Of a DNA stretch of 64,000 bases, positions 35,189-44,967 are shown in pieces (positions within the stretch are counted from its first letter, which is position 1; every line of letters begins with the position of its first letter). The stretch spans positions 744,001-808,000 of the forward strand of contig CANLSQ010000001.1 in the NCBI GenBank assembly GCA_947493955.1, read 5' to 3'. The notes beneath the pieces were generated by a model. The model ran no database searches and was not told where the DNA came from. It saw nothing but the letters and a program-made list of their open reading frames with translations. Position numbers and translations under genes: made by a program. This DNA comes from an uncultured Sphingomonadaceae bacterium. Lineage in GTDB: Bacteria > Pseudomonadota > Alphaproteobacteria > Sphingomonadales > Sphingomonadaceae.

Positions 35189-36525
35189 TAAGCAGCTTCT
35201 CTCCGTGTCACTTTACCCTGCAGACTGTTGGGCCCGGCGCTTTCAATTGTCACGTCCACCATATCGCCAATCGCCAATTCGGGGGCGATGATATGGACTG
35301 ATTGTAACCAGGGCGTCTTGCCAACAAGTTGCCCGTCGAGTTTGCCATTGCGCTCCAAAAGGATGTCGGTCTGTCGACCAAGAGCTGTTCTGTTGAAATC
35401 ATGCTGCTGTTCATTCAGCAGAGATTGCAACCGCTGAAGGCGTTCATCCATGACATCTGGAGCAATTTGATCTTCCATCACAGCCGCAGGTGTGCCGGGT
35501 CGCGGGGAATATTTAAAAGAATAAGCCTGCGCGTAGTTGGCCTCGCGGACAATCGCCAAAGTTTCTTCAAAATCAGCGTCGGTTTCACCCGGAAAACCAA
35601 CAATAAAGTCGCCAGAAATAGCAATATCCGGCCTGACTTTTCTCATCCGTGACAATATGTTGAGATAGCTTTCGGTCGTATGTGAACGATTCATCGCTTT
35701 CAATATACGGTCACTTCCCGACTGAACTGGAAGATGGAGATAAGGCATAAGCGCCGGTATTTCGCCATGAGACGCGATCAGTGCGTCAGTCATGTCATTC
35801 GGGTGGCTGGTTGTATAACGGATACGTTCCAAACCATCGATATCGTCCAGTGCACGGATCAGGCCGTCGAGACCTTGCATCCGGCCCTTATCATCTTCGC
35901 TTGTCCAAGCGTTTACATTCTGGCCGAGCAAGGTGATTTCCTTGACGCCGCCATCAACCAATGCCTGTGCTTCGTTTACTAGATCACCCCAAGGGCGCGA
36001 AATCTCCGCTCCGCGCGTATAAGGCACAACGCAATAAGTGCAGAATTTGTCGCACCCTTCCTGCACAGTCAAAAAGGCGGTCGGGCGTGCCTGTTTCTTG
36101 CGGGTTGGCAAAACATCGAACTTGGACGCCGCTGGCATATCCGTGTCCAGTGCCTTTTTACCGGTCTTGGCCCGATCGATCAGCTCCGGTAGCCGGTGAT
36201 AGGCCTGTGGGCCAACCACGATATCAACACTTGGCGCGCGCCGCGAAATTTCTTTGCCCTCTGCTTGTGCGACACAACCAGCGACGGCAATCATCGGGCT
36301 ATTACCATCTTTGTCACGCAGTCGTCCGATGTCGGAATAGACTTTTTCGGCCGCTTTTTCACGGATATGACAGGTGTTGAGGACAACTAGGTCAGCGTCT
36401 TCACCATCGCCAGCGCTCGACATGCCCTGATCAACAAGCATTTCGGACATGCGCTCACCATCATAGACATTCATCTGACAGCCAAAGGATTTAATGCGGA
36501 ATTTTTTCGGATCGGATCGATTCAT
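35188..36525 (-). CDS. miaB: tRNA-2-methylthio-N6-dimethylallyladenosine synthase
   Basis: A radical SAM methylthiotransferase modifying A37 of tRNAs reading UNN codons. The UPF0004 domain has [12 protein letters not shown] and [11 protein letters not shown]. The radical SAM cluster is CDKFCTYC in [16 protein letters not shown], and a C-terminal TRAM domain follows (PWLQSVHI...GDMVDVTIE). The 445-residue length is normal. It sits in the conserved fur-plsC-miaB-phoH-ybeY order, 9 bases after plsC. Confidence 0.96.
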   Translation of the reverse strand: MNRSDPKKFRIKSFGCQMNVYDGERMSEMLVDQGMSSAGDGEDADLVVLNTCHIREKAAEKVYSDIGRLRDKDGNSPMIAVAGCVAQAEGKEISRRAPSVDIVVGPQAYHRLPELIDRAKTGKKALDTDMPAASKFDVLPTRKKQARPTAFLTVQEGCDKFCTYCVVPYTRGAEISRPWGDLVNEAQALVDGGVKEITLLGQNVNAWTSEDDKGRMQGLDGLIRALDDIDGLERIRYTTSHPNDMTDALIASHGEIPALMPYLHLPVQSGSDRILKAMNRSHTTESYLNILSRMRKVRPDIAISGDFIVGFPGETDADFEETLAIVREANYAQAYSFKYSPRPGTPAAVMEDQIAPDVMDERLQRLQSLLNEQQHDFNRTALGRQTDILLERNGKLDGQLVGKTPWLQSVHIIAPELAIGDMVDVTIESAGPNSLQGKVTRREAA

Positions 36526-36534
36526 AACCGCGGC

Positions 36535-37335
36535 CTATACAACGGGCTCTCCGGACAGGGAAGCGGAAAGCGCGCTGGCAATCCGTCGTTCGGCCTCTGC
36601 GCAAATGGCCTTGCGATCAGCAAAGTCGGCGGGATCGAAAGGTTCCAGAAAATGCAAAGTGGTCGGAATTGTTCCCAATCGTGCAAACAGCCGCTTGGCA
36701 TTGTCAATAGCCGGTTCTTCACCGACCCATGCGATATCTTTGCTGGCCGCACCATAATCGAGCAACATGGGTTGGATCATGGTTGGTTTGGGTGGTGGTG
36801 CCATTGCTTGGAAAAGTGAAGGCTTGAATGGCAGTAGGCGATGTCCGTCTGTCGTTGTTCCCTCGGGAAACACCGTGATCGGGTATTTTTCCTCAATGGC
36901 CTCCCGAATAATATCAATTTGGTTGCCAACTTGCATACGGTCTGTTCTGGAGACAAAAATGGTCTTGTTGATGCGACATAGCCATCCGATAATCGGCCAA
37001 CTTGCGATACCGTCCTGGGCCACAAAGGTGCAACCAGTTACCCCTGCAATAACCGGGATGTCGAACCAGCTTATGTGGTTTGAAACATAGAAAACATTTT
37101 GCTTGAGACGATGTCCCTCGGTTTTGATAATCGCACCACAACTGGTGGCGACTGACCACAGGAAAAAGCGGGGCCACGGGGAGGGGATACGGAACAGTCG
37201 CCAGAGATAATGCATTGGCAGACAGAGGGCCAAGCTTAGCAGGATCGCCGCTATACGTAGTGCTATAAACAGCATTCCAACCACTGAAATCGAAAAACGC
37301 TCTGCTTCAGCTCTTTCGGTCAGAGGATACGCCAT
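36535..37335 (-). CDS. plsC: 1-acyl-sn-glycerol-3-phosphate acyltransferase (PlsC family)
   Basis: Acylates lysophosphatidate to phosphatidate at the inner membrane. It has the acyltransferase motif HxxxxD in NHISWFD, the glycerol-phosphate-binding FPEGTTTDG and an N-terminal hydrophobic segment. About 266 residues from the ATG at 37335, chosen because GGAA lies five bases upstream and the longer ORF start lies far inside fur. It overlaps the fur 3' end by 29 bases. A lysophospholipid acyltransferase of other specificity is possible. Confidence 0.88.
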   Translation of the reverse strand: MAYPLTERAEAERFSISVVGMLFIALRIAAILLSLALCLPMHYLWRLFRIPSPWPRFFLWSVATSCGAIIKTEGHRLKQNVFYVSNHISWFDIPVIAGVTGCTFVAQDGIASWPIIGWLCRINKTIFVSRTDRMQVGNQIDIIREAIEEKYPITVFPEGTTTDGHRLLPFKPSLFQAMAPPPKPTMIQPMLLDYGAASKDIAWVGEEPAIDNAKRLFARLGTIPTTLHFLEPFDPADFADRKAICAEAERRIASALSASLSGEPVV

Positions 37336-37738
37336 ATAGTTCCATACGATGGTCGACCAATCGATACCCAAGCTTCTCCGCAATTACCTTTTGTAACGCT
37401 TCGAGTTCGGGGTCGACAAATTCTATCACCTTACCAGTTTCAACGTCGATAAGATGGTCGTGATGCGCTTCTGGAACAGCCTCGTAGCGTGCCCGACCAT
37501 CGCCAAAGTCATGACGATCGAGAATACCAGCTTCCTCAAATAGGCGAACAGTTCGATAAACAGTGGCTATCGAAATGCGGGAATCCACCGCAGAAGCACG
37601 TTCATGCAATGTTTCGACATCGGGATGGTCGTCTGCGTCAGAAATGACTCTGGCAATCACCCGGCGTTGGTCGGTTATCCGCAAGCCTTTTTCTGCGCAT
37701 AGCTTCTCAAGATCAATTTTGTCCGGCATTCGCTCCAT
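37307..37738 (-). CDS. fur: Fur family ferric/manganese uptake regulator
   Basis: A 143-residue winged-helix metalloregulator. It has the DNA-binding ITDQRRVIARVISDADDHPDVETL, recognition SRISIATVYRTVRLFEEAGIL and metal ligands HHDHLIDVETGKVIEF. The CxxC pairs of E. coli Fur are absent (IDVETG instead of ICLDCG), as in alphaproteobacterial Fur/Mur proteins. It could respond to iron or manganese; sequence alone does not decide. It is followed by plsC with overlapping ends. Confidence 0.93.
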   Translation of the reverse strand: MERMPDKIDLEKLCAEKGLRITDQRRVIARVISDADDHPDVETLHERASAVDSRISIATVYRTVRLFEEAGILDRHDFGDGRARYEAVPEAHHDHLIDVETGKVIEFVDPELEALQKVIAEKLGYRLVDHRMELYGVSSDRKS

Positions 37739-37843
37739 CCTGATAATTGCTTATACTCTATTCGTGACAGACAATAAAGCAAAGGGAAAATTGCGAAACA
37801 CATCCGCAATTTTCCATAGACAAAATCTAACGAAAAGGAGACG

Positions 37844-38257
37844 TTAGCCCTTTTTCTTTTTCTTTCCCAAGCCGATGGCCTTGGCCAGTTCGCGGCGTTG
37901 TTGAGCATAGTTGGGTGCAACCATCGGGTAGTTACTGGGCAGACCCCATTTTACCCGATATTCGTCCGGTGTCATACCGTAGTGGGTCATTAAGTGCCGT
38001 TTCAACATCTTCAGTTTCTTGCCATCTTCCAGGCAAACGACATAATCGGGTTTTATCGATGATTTGATTGGCACTGCCGGCTCCGGCTTGGCTTGTTCTG
38101 CGGCTTTTCCCGCAAGTCCTGACAACGCGTCGTGAACGTTGCTAATAATGAGTGGCAAGTCTGAAACAGCTACGCTGTTGTTGCTAACATGTGCAGCAAC
38201 AATATCCGAAGTGAGCGTAATCAACGTCTCGTTCAGAGCAACATCTTCCTCTGTCAT
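37844..38257 (-). CDS. mucR: MucR/Ros family transcriptional regulator
   Basis: A 137-residue alphaproteobacterial regulator with a short C2H2-type zinc finger (CLEDGKKLKMLKRHLMTHYG) and the flanking YRVKWGLPSNYPMVAPNYAQ. The C-terminal KKKKK tail is part of the DNA-binding end. Such proteins silence exopolysaccharide, motility and cell-cycle genes by binding AT-rich DNA. The N-terminal half forms the oligomerisation region. It lies upstream of fur with 105 bases between. Confidence 0.94.
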   Translation of the reverse strand: MTEEDVALNETLITLTSDIVAAHVSNNSVAVSDLPLIISNVHDALSGLAGKAAEQAKPEPAVPIKSSIKPDYVVCLEDGKKLKMLKRHLMTHYGMTPDEYRVKWGLPSNYPMVAPNYAQQRRELAKAIGLGKKKKKG

Positions 38258-38383
38258 ATATACCTCTTAGTGCGACCATTTTATGGTTTTGAGCAATTTT
38301 TTGCTGTGAGTTTAGTCGCATGGGGCAGGTGGATTATCAATCATCAACCTATATACTGTGTTGATTTTGCGTTACTTTAAGCA

Positions 38384-38896
38384 TCACAAAGGTTTTTTGT
38401 AGGTGATGGCATCATATTTTTCTTTGTTGTCGCCCGAATAATAAGCACGCCGTAGTCCAATTTTTTGGAAACCAAGTCTTTCATAAAGATGTTGGGCTGG
38501 ATTGTTGGACCGCACTTCCAAAAAAACCGCTGTAACCTCGTTTTTAACTGCGTTCGCGATAAGCCGCTCAAGAAGAGCGATCCCGATACCTTTATTCTGA
38601 TATTGCGGATCTACTGCTATCATCAGCAATTCTTCCTCGCCGGCCGCACTCCTGCTGATAGCAAAGCCACAAGTTTCGAGGTTGTAACTGGCAATCAATA
38701 GCTGCGTGCCGGGCAAAGCGAGCATTGAACGGCACTGGTGCTCGTTCCATGACTCACCATAGAGGCTTGAAAAGGAAGCCTGCATAATCCGCATAACGAC
38801 TTTCAGTTCATCAAAACTGCCATATTCAAGCTTTATTGCTGTTGTGGAATCTAAGGGCGCTTCATTGCTTTCAGGATAGGGGTTCACATCTGACAT
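38384..38896 (-). CDS. rimI: Ribosomal-protein-alanine N-acetyltransferase (GNAT)
   Basis: A 170-residue GNAT with the acetyl-CoA loop YQNKGIGIALLERL, FLEVRSNNPAQHLYERLGF and the RRAYYSGDNKEKYDAI end typical of RimI, which acetylates the N-terminus of ribosomal protein S18. The tsaB gene ends three bases upstream, the usual tsaB-rimI pairing. The N-terminal 20 residues are longer than in E. coli RimI. A different N-terminal acetylation target is possible. Confidence 0.88.
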   Translation of the reverse strand: MSDVNPYPESNEAPLDSTTAIKLEYGSFDELKVVMRIMQASFSSLYGESWNEHQCRSMLALPGTQLLIASYNLETCGFAISRSAAGEEELLMIAVDPQYQNKGIGIALLERLIANAVKNEVTAVFLEVRSNNPAQHLYERLGFQKIGLRRAYYSGDNKEKYDAITYKKPL

Positions 38897-38899
38897 ACT

Positions 38900-39526
38900 C
38901 TAGTCCCGATGAGCTGGCTGTGCATCTGGCGCGCGGCCATAAATAGGTGTTGGGTCTATATATTGATAGGCTTGGTACAATAGGCTGTATTTGGCGGCGT
39001 TCGGCAATATGGATGAATAAGAAAGCCCATCGGTCAGGTTCGCTAAAGCCTTTGCTGCGGAGCCCGCTAAATGGTCTGCTTTTCTGTGGCGTAAAGCCGA
39101 TTCAGGTGACAGGGACAGGAGATCATCTATAGGGCTGCCGTCTTCAGCAAAATTTTGAACAAAATATTCCCCGTGGCCTCCAAGCATCACTACAAAAACA
39201 GGAGCGGGGGATTCCATTTCATTCAAAGCCTGCGCAGCAACAAGATGTAAGCATTGATATCCGGAAATTTCGGCTTGCCAAGCTAGTGCCAAAGCTTTTG
39301 CGGCAGAAAGACCTATTCTGACGCCGGTAAAGCTTCCCGGTCCGCAATTGATCATGATGCGATGCGCACGTCCTTTGTCAGGCAGTTCCGCAATCATCGG
39401 CACCAACTTCTCTGCATGGCCACGACCAATTTCTTCATAGGTGCTGGCCAATATTTTTTTGTCTTCGAACAGAGCAACCGAGCAGGCCGTTGTGGCAGTG
39501 TCTATGGCTAGAATACGGTTGTCCAT
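38900..39526 (-). CDS. tsaB: tRNA threonylcarbamoyladenosine biosynthesis protein TsaB
   Basis: An ASKHA-fold protein that pairs with TsaD and TsaE to add threonylcarbamoyl to A37 of ANN-decoding tRNAs. The signatures are ILAIDTATTACSVALF, GRGHAEKL and NCGPGSFTGVRIGLSAAKAL. A 208-residue version, of usual length. Directly upstream of rimI; no tsaD or tsaE in the window. Confidence 0.95.
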   Translation of the reverse strand: MDNRILAIDTATTACSVALFEDKKILASTYEEIGRGHAEKLVPMIAELPDKGRAHRIMINCGPGSFTGVRIGLSAAKALALAWQAEISGYQCLHLVAAQALNEMESPAPVFVVMLGGHGEYFVQNFAEDGSPIDDLLSLSPESALRHRKADHLAGSAAKALANLTDGLSYSSILPNAAKYSLLYQAYQYIDPTPIYGRAPDAQPAHRD

Positions 39527-39543
39527 GGCTCTGACGCCTGTCG

Positions 39544-40155
39544 TCAGATGATTGTGTTGAATTTGTCGAATCCGGGACGCGGGCTGCGGTCAAAAACTGT
39601 TGAAGGATCACCGTACCCAAGCGTCGAGATGAAATTCGATTTTACGCTTGGTTGATCACCAAAAAAAGCGACATCGACTGCCGCATTGTCAAATCCTGAC
39701 ATTGGGCCGGTATCCAGACCCAAAGCTCGCGCCGCCAGAATGAAATAGGCCCCTTGCAAGGAACTGTTTCGCATCGCACCCTCGGCACGCCCCTCCGGAT
39801 CGCCATCAAACCAGCTCTTCGCATCGGTATGCGGGAAAAGTTCGGGAAGATATTCATGAAAATTCTGATCCATGCCGATGATGACCGCGGCAGGGGACTT
39901 CACAATTTTTTCTTTGTTACCTTCGCCCGCACAGTCTGCAAGACGTTGCTTGGATTCCTGACTGTGGCACCACACCATCCTTGCGGGCAGCATGTTTGCG
40001 CTGGTTGGTCCCATCTTCATGAGATCCCAGATCGCGTGCAGTTGTTCGGTAGTCACCGGCTTGTCATGATAGCCGTTATAGGTTCGTGCTGTTCGGAAAA
40101 GTTGGTCCAGTGCAGCGTCATCAAGTGGTTGATTCATAAGTTTATCATTATCCAT
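39544..40155 (-). CDS. Malonic semialdehyde reductase / RutE-like nitroreductase
   Basis: A 203-residue flavin-dependent nitroreductase-family protein. The FMN-binding [14 protein letters not shown] near the N-terminus, [14 protein letters not shown], and the C-terminal [19 protein letters not shown] match RutE/YdfG-type reductases (3-hydroxypropionate from malonic semialdehyde in pyrimidine breakdown). No rut genes adjoin, so the physiological substrate is open. It lies between nfuA and tsaB. Confidence 0.85.
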   Translation of the reverse strand: MDNDKLMNQPLDDAALDQLFRTARTYNGYHDKPVTTEQLHAIWDLMKMGPTSANMLPARMVWCHSQESKQRLADCAGEGNKEKIVKSPAAVIIGMDQNFHEYLPELFPHTDAKSWFDGDPEGRAEGAMRNSSLQGAYFILAARALGLDTGPMSGFDNAAVDVAFFGDQPSVKSNFISTLGYGDPSTVFDRSPRPGFDKFNTII

Positions 40156-40170
40156 TTTGCGCCGACTCGA

Positions 40171-40743
40171 TTAAGCGGCTCTAACTTCCACAACCTCTGG
40201 GACATAATGTTTGAGTAGAGATTCAATTCCGTGCTTTAACGTCGCGGTGGATGATGGGCATCCCGCGCAAGCGCCCTGCATTTTCAGGAAAACGATACCG
40301 CGGTTGAAACCACGGTAGATGATATCACCACCATCATTGGCAACGGCCGGGCGCACCCTGGTTTCGATCAATTCCTTTATCTGAGATACAATCTCCGCAT
40401 CTTCCGGATCATCATGAACTTCTTCCTCAGGGGGGATTTGTATTTCGCCTGCTGAGCCCGGTTTGAACAAGGGAAGCCCGGCGGAAAAATGATCAAGCAA
40501 AATACTAAGCACCTGCGGTTTTACATCTGACCATTCTGATCCAGGGCCAGCCGTTACCGAAACGAAATCTGAGCCAAAGAAAACTCCGGTCACGTCTCCA
40601 AGAGTAAACAAGGCTTCTGCGAGTGGGGAGATTTCTGCATCTTCTGGCGATGCGAAATCCCTTGTCCCGTCGGCCATAACTGTCTGGCCCATCAGGAATT
40701 TGAGCGTGGATGGGTTGGGCGTTTTTTCGGTTTCTATCAACAT
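40171..40743 (-). CDS. nfuA: NifU-like iron-sulfur scaffold/carrier (NfuA type)
   Basis: About 190 residues with an N-terminal Nfu domain (TEKTPNPSTLKFLMGQTV, SVTAGPGSEWSDVKP) and a C-terminal NifU domain with the cluster motif CAGC in GACAGCPSSTATLKHGIES. It transfers 4Fe-4S clusters to client enzymes. The longer ORF from 40914 is not convincing; I chose the ATG at 40743, the standard alphaproteobacterial N-terminus. It heads the operon; the M16 protease is divergent from it. Confidence 0.93.
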   Translation of the reverse strand: MLIETEKTPNPSTLKFLMGQTVMADGTRDFASPEDAEISPLAEALFTLGDVTGVFFGSDFVSVTAGPGSEWSDVKPQVLSILLDHFSAGLPLFKPGSAGEIQIPPEEEVHDDPEDAEIVSQIKELIETRVRPAVANDGGDIIYRGFNRGIVFLKMQGACAGCPSSTATLKHGIESLLKHYVPEVVEVRAA

Positions 40744-40892
40744 GTTTGATATGTGGGAGCATTTGGCTGGGCTATCAAGGCTAAACTGCCTTTTAGCAGC
40801 GGAAAAGTTGACCGATTGCCATCTATATTTTGCATGGCAATCAATATCGTTATTCACTGGCCAGTAAGATTGAGCCTGCTTATAACTGCGCC

Positions 40893-43817
40893 ATGAAATA
40901 TTATCAAAGCGCATCCGGTCGTCTTTTCACTGCCTTTGCCATTTTTGCCAGCGTCTCGTTCTTGGTGCTGACAACGCCAGTCGAGGCACAGCCGCAGCCT
41001 GCCCAGACTGAGGTTAGCGCACAACAGCCATGGCTTTATGAAGGCAGTGACGTTCCTGTCGACACGAGCTGGACTTTCGGATCGTTGGACAATGGGCTGC
41101 GCTATGCGGTCAAGAATAATGGCGTTCCTCCCGGGCAAGTATCAATCCGGGTCCGTCTTGATGTTGGCTCATTGATGGAACAGGATCATGAGCAGGGTTT
41201 CGCACATTTTATGGAGCACCTTTCGTTCCGGGGCTCCGAATATGTTCCTGACGGTGAAGCTAAACGCATTTGGCAGCGGTTAGGTGCGACGTTCGGCAGT
41301 GACAGCAATGCAGAAACCACGCCAACTCAGACGGTGTACAAGCTTGATCTGCCCAATGCCAATCCGACAAGTCTGGATGAGAGTATCAAGATTATTTCCG
41401 GTATGATTAGTGCGCCGGGTTTGACTGCGCAGGCAATCAACGCCGAGCGCCCTGTCGTCATGGCAGAATTGCAGGAGCGTCAGGGGCCACAGACAAAAGT
41501 CCAAGACGCCACGCGAGAACTTTTCTTTACCGGCCAGCGCTTGGCCAACAGGGCGCCCATCGGGACCCCGGAAACTTTGAGTGCCGCGACACCCCAAGCG
41601 CTACAACTCTTCCATCGCCGCTGGTATCGACCAGAAAATACAGTGATTGTCATCGCCGGAGACGGCGATCCGGCAGAATTTGAAGCGCTGCTGAAAAAAC
41701 ACTTTTCTGACTGGAAGGGCAAAGGTGAGCCAGGTGTCGCACCAAATTTCGGAGATCCTGTGGCTGGTGCTGATATCAGCCGGGTGTTGATCGAACCAAC
41801 CCTGCCACGTTTCATATCAATGGCGACCGTCCGGCCATGGCGTAAGGTGGACGACACCATCGCTTATAATCAACAATTGTTGATCGATCTTTTGGCGCTC
41901 CAGATGATCAATCGTCGCCTTGAGGCGCGTGCGAGGGCAGGGGGCAGCTACCTTCAAGCGAATGTGAATCAGGAGGATGTTAGCCGGTCGGTGGACGGCA
42001 CCTTCGTGAATATCGTGCCCTTGGGTGATGACTGGGCTGCTGCTTTGAAAGATGTACGGGCTGTAATAGCTGACGCAACCACTCATGCACCTTCCGAACA
42101 GGACATCGCAAGGGAAATAGCAGAGTTTGACGCGGCGCTTTCCATTGGTGCCGAAGGCTATGCAACAGAGGCCGCCCGAAAGCAGGCGGATGATATTGTC
42201 AATGCCGTTGATATTCGAGAAACCGTGGCCACACCACAAACAGCGCTTGATGTGTTCCGTGAGATGCGGGACCTTTACACACCTCAGCGCTTGCTTGAAT
42301 CAACACAAAAGCTGTTTGATGGCATTGCAACGCGAGCTTTGCTGACCTCTCCCACGGCAGTAGACGACGGCAATTCCAAACTTGCTGCTTCGTTGCTGGA
42401 AGAAGTCCAGGCGGCAACGAACGTGCGGGTGGAACAAGCGAACCTTGGTTTTGACGCGCTGCCACGTATCGGACGCAAGGGGAAGGTTGTCTCATCACAG
42501 ATGAACAAGCGTTTCGAGATCGAACAGCTGATATTGTCAAACGGTGTTCGGGTGCTGCTTTTCCCCAACAAAGCCGAACGCAATAAGATCATGGTCAACA
42601 CCCGTTTTGGTACGGGATATAGTGGTCTAAGCACCGATGATAAAGGATTAGCCTGGACTGGAGCAATGGCTTTGATGGCGAGCGGTGTCGGTGATCTGGG
42701 ACAAGAGGAGCTGGACAAAATCACTACCGGTCGGAGGATCGGGCTCGGGTTTGAAATCGATGATGACGCCTATGAAATCAAGGCCGATACGAGAGCAGCC
42801 GACCTTGAAGATCAATTGCATTTGATAGCTGCCAAGTTGCAATATCCGAGATGGGATGCTGCACCAGTTATTCGCGGGCGTGCAGCCTCTTTGATAGGCT
42901 ATGACAGTTTTGCCGCTTCGCCGCAGGCGGTGTTACAACGAGATTTGGAATGGTTGATACGCGGCAAAGATCCGCGCTGGAAAACACCGGACAAACAGGA
43001 TTTTGAAGCGCTGACGCCCAAGGATTTCAAGAAATTTTGGAAACCGATTTTGTCGAGCGGCCCTATTGAATTGATGTTATTTGGTGATTTCGAACGGGAC
43101 GAAGCGGTTGACGCGGTGCTGAAAACCTTCGGCGCACTGCGCAAACGAAAAGTCTCTGTCATTCCGGACGATAGTCGGTCGCCTATGTTCCCGTCTTCTA
43201 AAGCGGGGCCGGAAATTCTTGTTCACAAAGGGGATGCAGAGCGCGCAGCCGCTTTAATTGCCTGGCCAACCGGCGGCGGACTGCAGAATATCAAAGAAAG
43301 CCGTCAGTTGGAGGTTCTGGTATCAATCTTCAATGATCGCATGTTTGAAATTTTACGCTCCAAAGAAGGGGCGAGCTATAGCCCGCAAGTGATAAATAGC
43401 TGGCCGGTCGCTTTTCAAAAGGGCGGATATATAAGCGCCTCCAGTCAGTTGACGCCAAATAATATCGACCGTTTTTACGGCGTGGCCGAATTGATCGCGA
43501 AAGACCTGCGAGAAAAACCGGTTAGCCTTGATGAGTTGAACAGGGTGGTAGAACCGCTGCGCCAACTCATATCTAGAGCGAGCAGTGGTAACAGCTTCTG
43601 GATGAGTCAGTTGGAGGGTGCGAGTTTTAACCCTAAGAAGTTCATGGTTTTAAGAACGTTACTGAGAGATTACACGGTGATCACACCTGGAGAAGTTCAG
43701 CAGCTGGCTCAAAAATATCTCAAGGATTCAACCAAGTGGAAACTGGTTGTGCTACCGGAAGGAAATGAAAAAGCCGAAGTCGGAGCCGACGCGGCTTCTT
43801 CCTCGGCTTCCCGATAG
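40893..43817 (+). CDS. Secreted M16 family zinc metallopeptidase
   Basis: About 974 residues from the ATG at 40893, which begins a signal peptide (LFTAFAIFASVSFLVLTTPV, cleavage near VEAQ). The zinc site HxxEH is His105-Phe-Met-Glu-His109 (AHFMEHLSFRG), and a second M16 half follows the inactive-domain linker, so this is a single-chain pitrilysin-like or PqqL-like protease. Related sphingomonad proteins degrade short peptides in the periplasm. An N-terminal extension of 21 residues from 40830 is unlikely. Confidence 0.9.
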   Translation: MKYYQSASGRLFTAFAIFASVSFLVLTTPVEAQPQPAQTEVSAQQPWLYEGSDVPVDTSWTFGSLDNGLRYAVKNNGVPPGQVSIRVRLDVGSLMEQDHEQGFAHFMEHLSFRGSEYVPDGEAKRIWQRLGATFGSDSNAETTPTQTVYKLDLPNANPTSLDESIKIISGMISAPGLTAQAINAERPVVMAELQERQGPQTKVQDATRELFFTGQRLANRAPIGTPETLSAATPQALQLFHRRWYRPENTVIVIAGDGDPAEFEALLKKHFSDWKGKGEPGVAPNFGDPVAGADISRVLIEPTLPRFISMATVRPWRKVDDTIAYNQQLLIDLLALQMINRRLEARARAGGSYLQANVNQEDVSRSVDGTFVNIVPLGDDWAAALKDVRAVIADATTHAPSEQDIAREIAEFDAALSIGAEGYATEAARKQADDIVNAVDIRETVATPQTALDVFREMRDLYTPQRLLESTQKLFDGIATRALLTSPTAVDDGNSKLAASLLEEVQAATNVRVEQANLGFDALPRIGRKGKVVSSQMNKRFEIEQLILSNGVRVLLFPNKAERNKIMVNTRFGTGYSGLSTDDKGLAWTGAMALMASGVGDLGQEELDKITTGRRIGLGFEIDDDAYEIKADTRAADLEDQLHLIAAKLQYPRWDAAPVIRGRAASLIGYDSFAASPQAVLQRDLEWLIRGKDPRWKTPDKQDFEALTPKDFKKFWKPILSSGPIELMLFGDFERDEAVDAVLKTFGALRKRKVSVIPDDSRSPMFPSSKAGPEILVHKGDAERAAALIAWPTGGGLQNIKESRQLEVLVSIFNDRMFEILRSKEGASYSPQVINSWPVAFQKGGYISASSQLTPNNIDRFYGVAELIAKDLREKPVSLDELNRVVEPLRQLISRASSGNSFWMSQLEGASFNPKKFMVLRTLLRDYTVITPGEVQQLAQKYLKDSTKWKLVVLPEGNEKAEVGADAASSSASR

Positions 43818-43832
43818 GCGATTAAAAAGGCG

Positions 43833-44462
43833 TTATATCGCGTCGACGATCGCCAGCAGTTGATCATTTGTTGGGCGTTTCTTGAAATCACCCGACACAG
43901 ATTTGGCAATGATCTTGCCATCCTTGTCGACAACGATGACTGAAGCATACGGAACGCCAACGGCTTTTCCTTCGGTATATTGTGGATCGCGCAATTCAAA
44001 CGCATCGATCACTGCAGAATTCTCGTCAGACAGCATTGTATATTCCAACATCTGGTTTTTGGAGAAGCGGTCCTGGCTTTCGACACTGTCATAGCTGACG
44101 CCGTATAGTTTATAGCCCCTCTGATCGAGGTCGCTGACAATTGCGTTAATGCCTTTCAACTGAGTCTGACAGAATGGACACCACTCTACCGAACGTGTGA
44201 ATACTAGAATCGCTGGACCATCCTCCAGGATACTGGCCAGTGTCTTGCTACCGTCGCCGGTATTAAATTCTGCCTTAATAGGAGCCGAAGAACCAACAGT
44301 AAGGCCGGCGTCGATGGTCGGAACTTCCTCGACTGTTCCAGCCACTGCGGGTTCAGCTGCTTCTGATGTTTCTTCGCCGTCATCCACTGGATTTCCAGAT
44401 TGTGAACATGATGCGAGGGCCAGTGCAGAGGTCAAAGCCAAAAGAGATACACTCTTTTTCAA
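43833..44462 (-). CDS. Peroxiredoxin/AhpC-TSA-type thiol lipoprotein
   Basis: About 209 residues from the TTG at 44462, which has AGGAG seven bases upstream; a longer reading from 44492 places codons before a poorer start. The lipobox LALASC (cleavage before Cys) marks it as a lipoprotein. A long acidic linker (DDGEETSEAAEP) precedes the thioredoxin-fold domain with RSVEWCPFCQTQL, a CxxC redox motif in AhpC/TSA style, and a cis-Pro VPYASVIVVD. It is likely a periplasmic-facing thiol peroxidase or redox protein. Convergent with the M16 gene. Confidence 0.85.
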   Translation of the reverse strand: MKKSVSLLALTSALALASCSQSGNPVDDGEETSEAAEPAVAGTVEEVPTIDAGLTVGSSAPIKAEFNTGDGSKTLASILEDGPAILVFTRSVEWCPFCQTQLKGINAIVSDLDQRGYKLYGVSYDSVESQDRFSKNQMLEYTMLSDENSAVIDAFELRDPQYTEGKAVGVPYASVIVVDKDGKIIAKSVSGDFKKRPTNDQLLAIVDAI

Positions 44463-44532
44463 AATAATTCTCCTGTGGTTTCTCAGCGGCAATTCGCCGC
44501 AGGACGGTATACGGTTAAGGATTCAAGACAGA

Positions 44533-44934
44533 TTATTCCTGCGGTGGAAAGCGATCAAAGGCCGGTAACTCGTGTGCGACCTTTTCCCAAGAGATTTGTT
44601 CCGCAAGCTGGATGTTCATTTGAGGAATATAGGCTTCTGGCTCATCAAGTGTGGCCGTTTGCACGTCGATCATACCCGGTAAGATATTGGCATTTTTATA
44701 AGCGATTCCTGTGCCGCAATTGTTGCAGAAAAGCCGTTCTGCACCGTTTTTGCCCTCGACTGTTTTGGGTTCACCACTAACTAGGGAAAATTCATCATTT
44801 TCTAGCATAATCCACGCCACGGAAGCCGAGCCGCTGCTTTTCTGGCAGTCACGACAATGGCATATGGACTGGTTGATCGGCTCACCAGATATTTCATAGC
44901 GCACTGCTCCACAATAGCACCCACCCTCAGCCAT
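44533..44934 (-). CDS. GFA family (glutathione-dependent formaldehyde-activating-like) zinc protein
   Basis: 133 residues with the CENP-V/GFA zinc-binding cysteines in GGCYCGAVRYEISG, CHCRDCQ and FCNNCGTGI. The catalytic role proposed for the family (S-hydroxymethylglutathione formation) is uncertain for most members; binding of glutathione-like small molecules is possible. It is monocistronic in appearance, 33 bases after the hslU stop side and close to the peroxiredoxin-like gene. Confidence 0.87.
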   Translation of the reverse strand: MAEGGCYCGAVRYEISGEPINQSICHCRDCQKSSGSASVAWIMLENDEFSLVSGEPKTVEGKNGAERLFCNNCGTGIAYKNANILPGMIDVQTATLDEPEAYIPQMNIQLAEQISWEKVAHELPAFDRFPPQE

Positions 44935-44967
44935 ATTCTGCTCCCGTCAGATCAAGTTTGGAAAATC

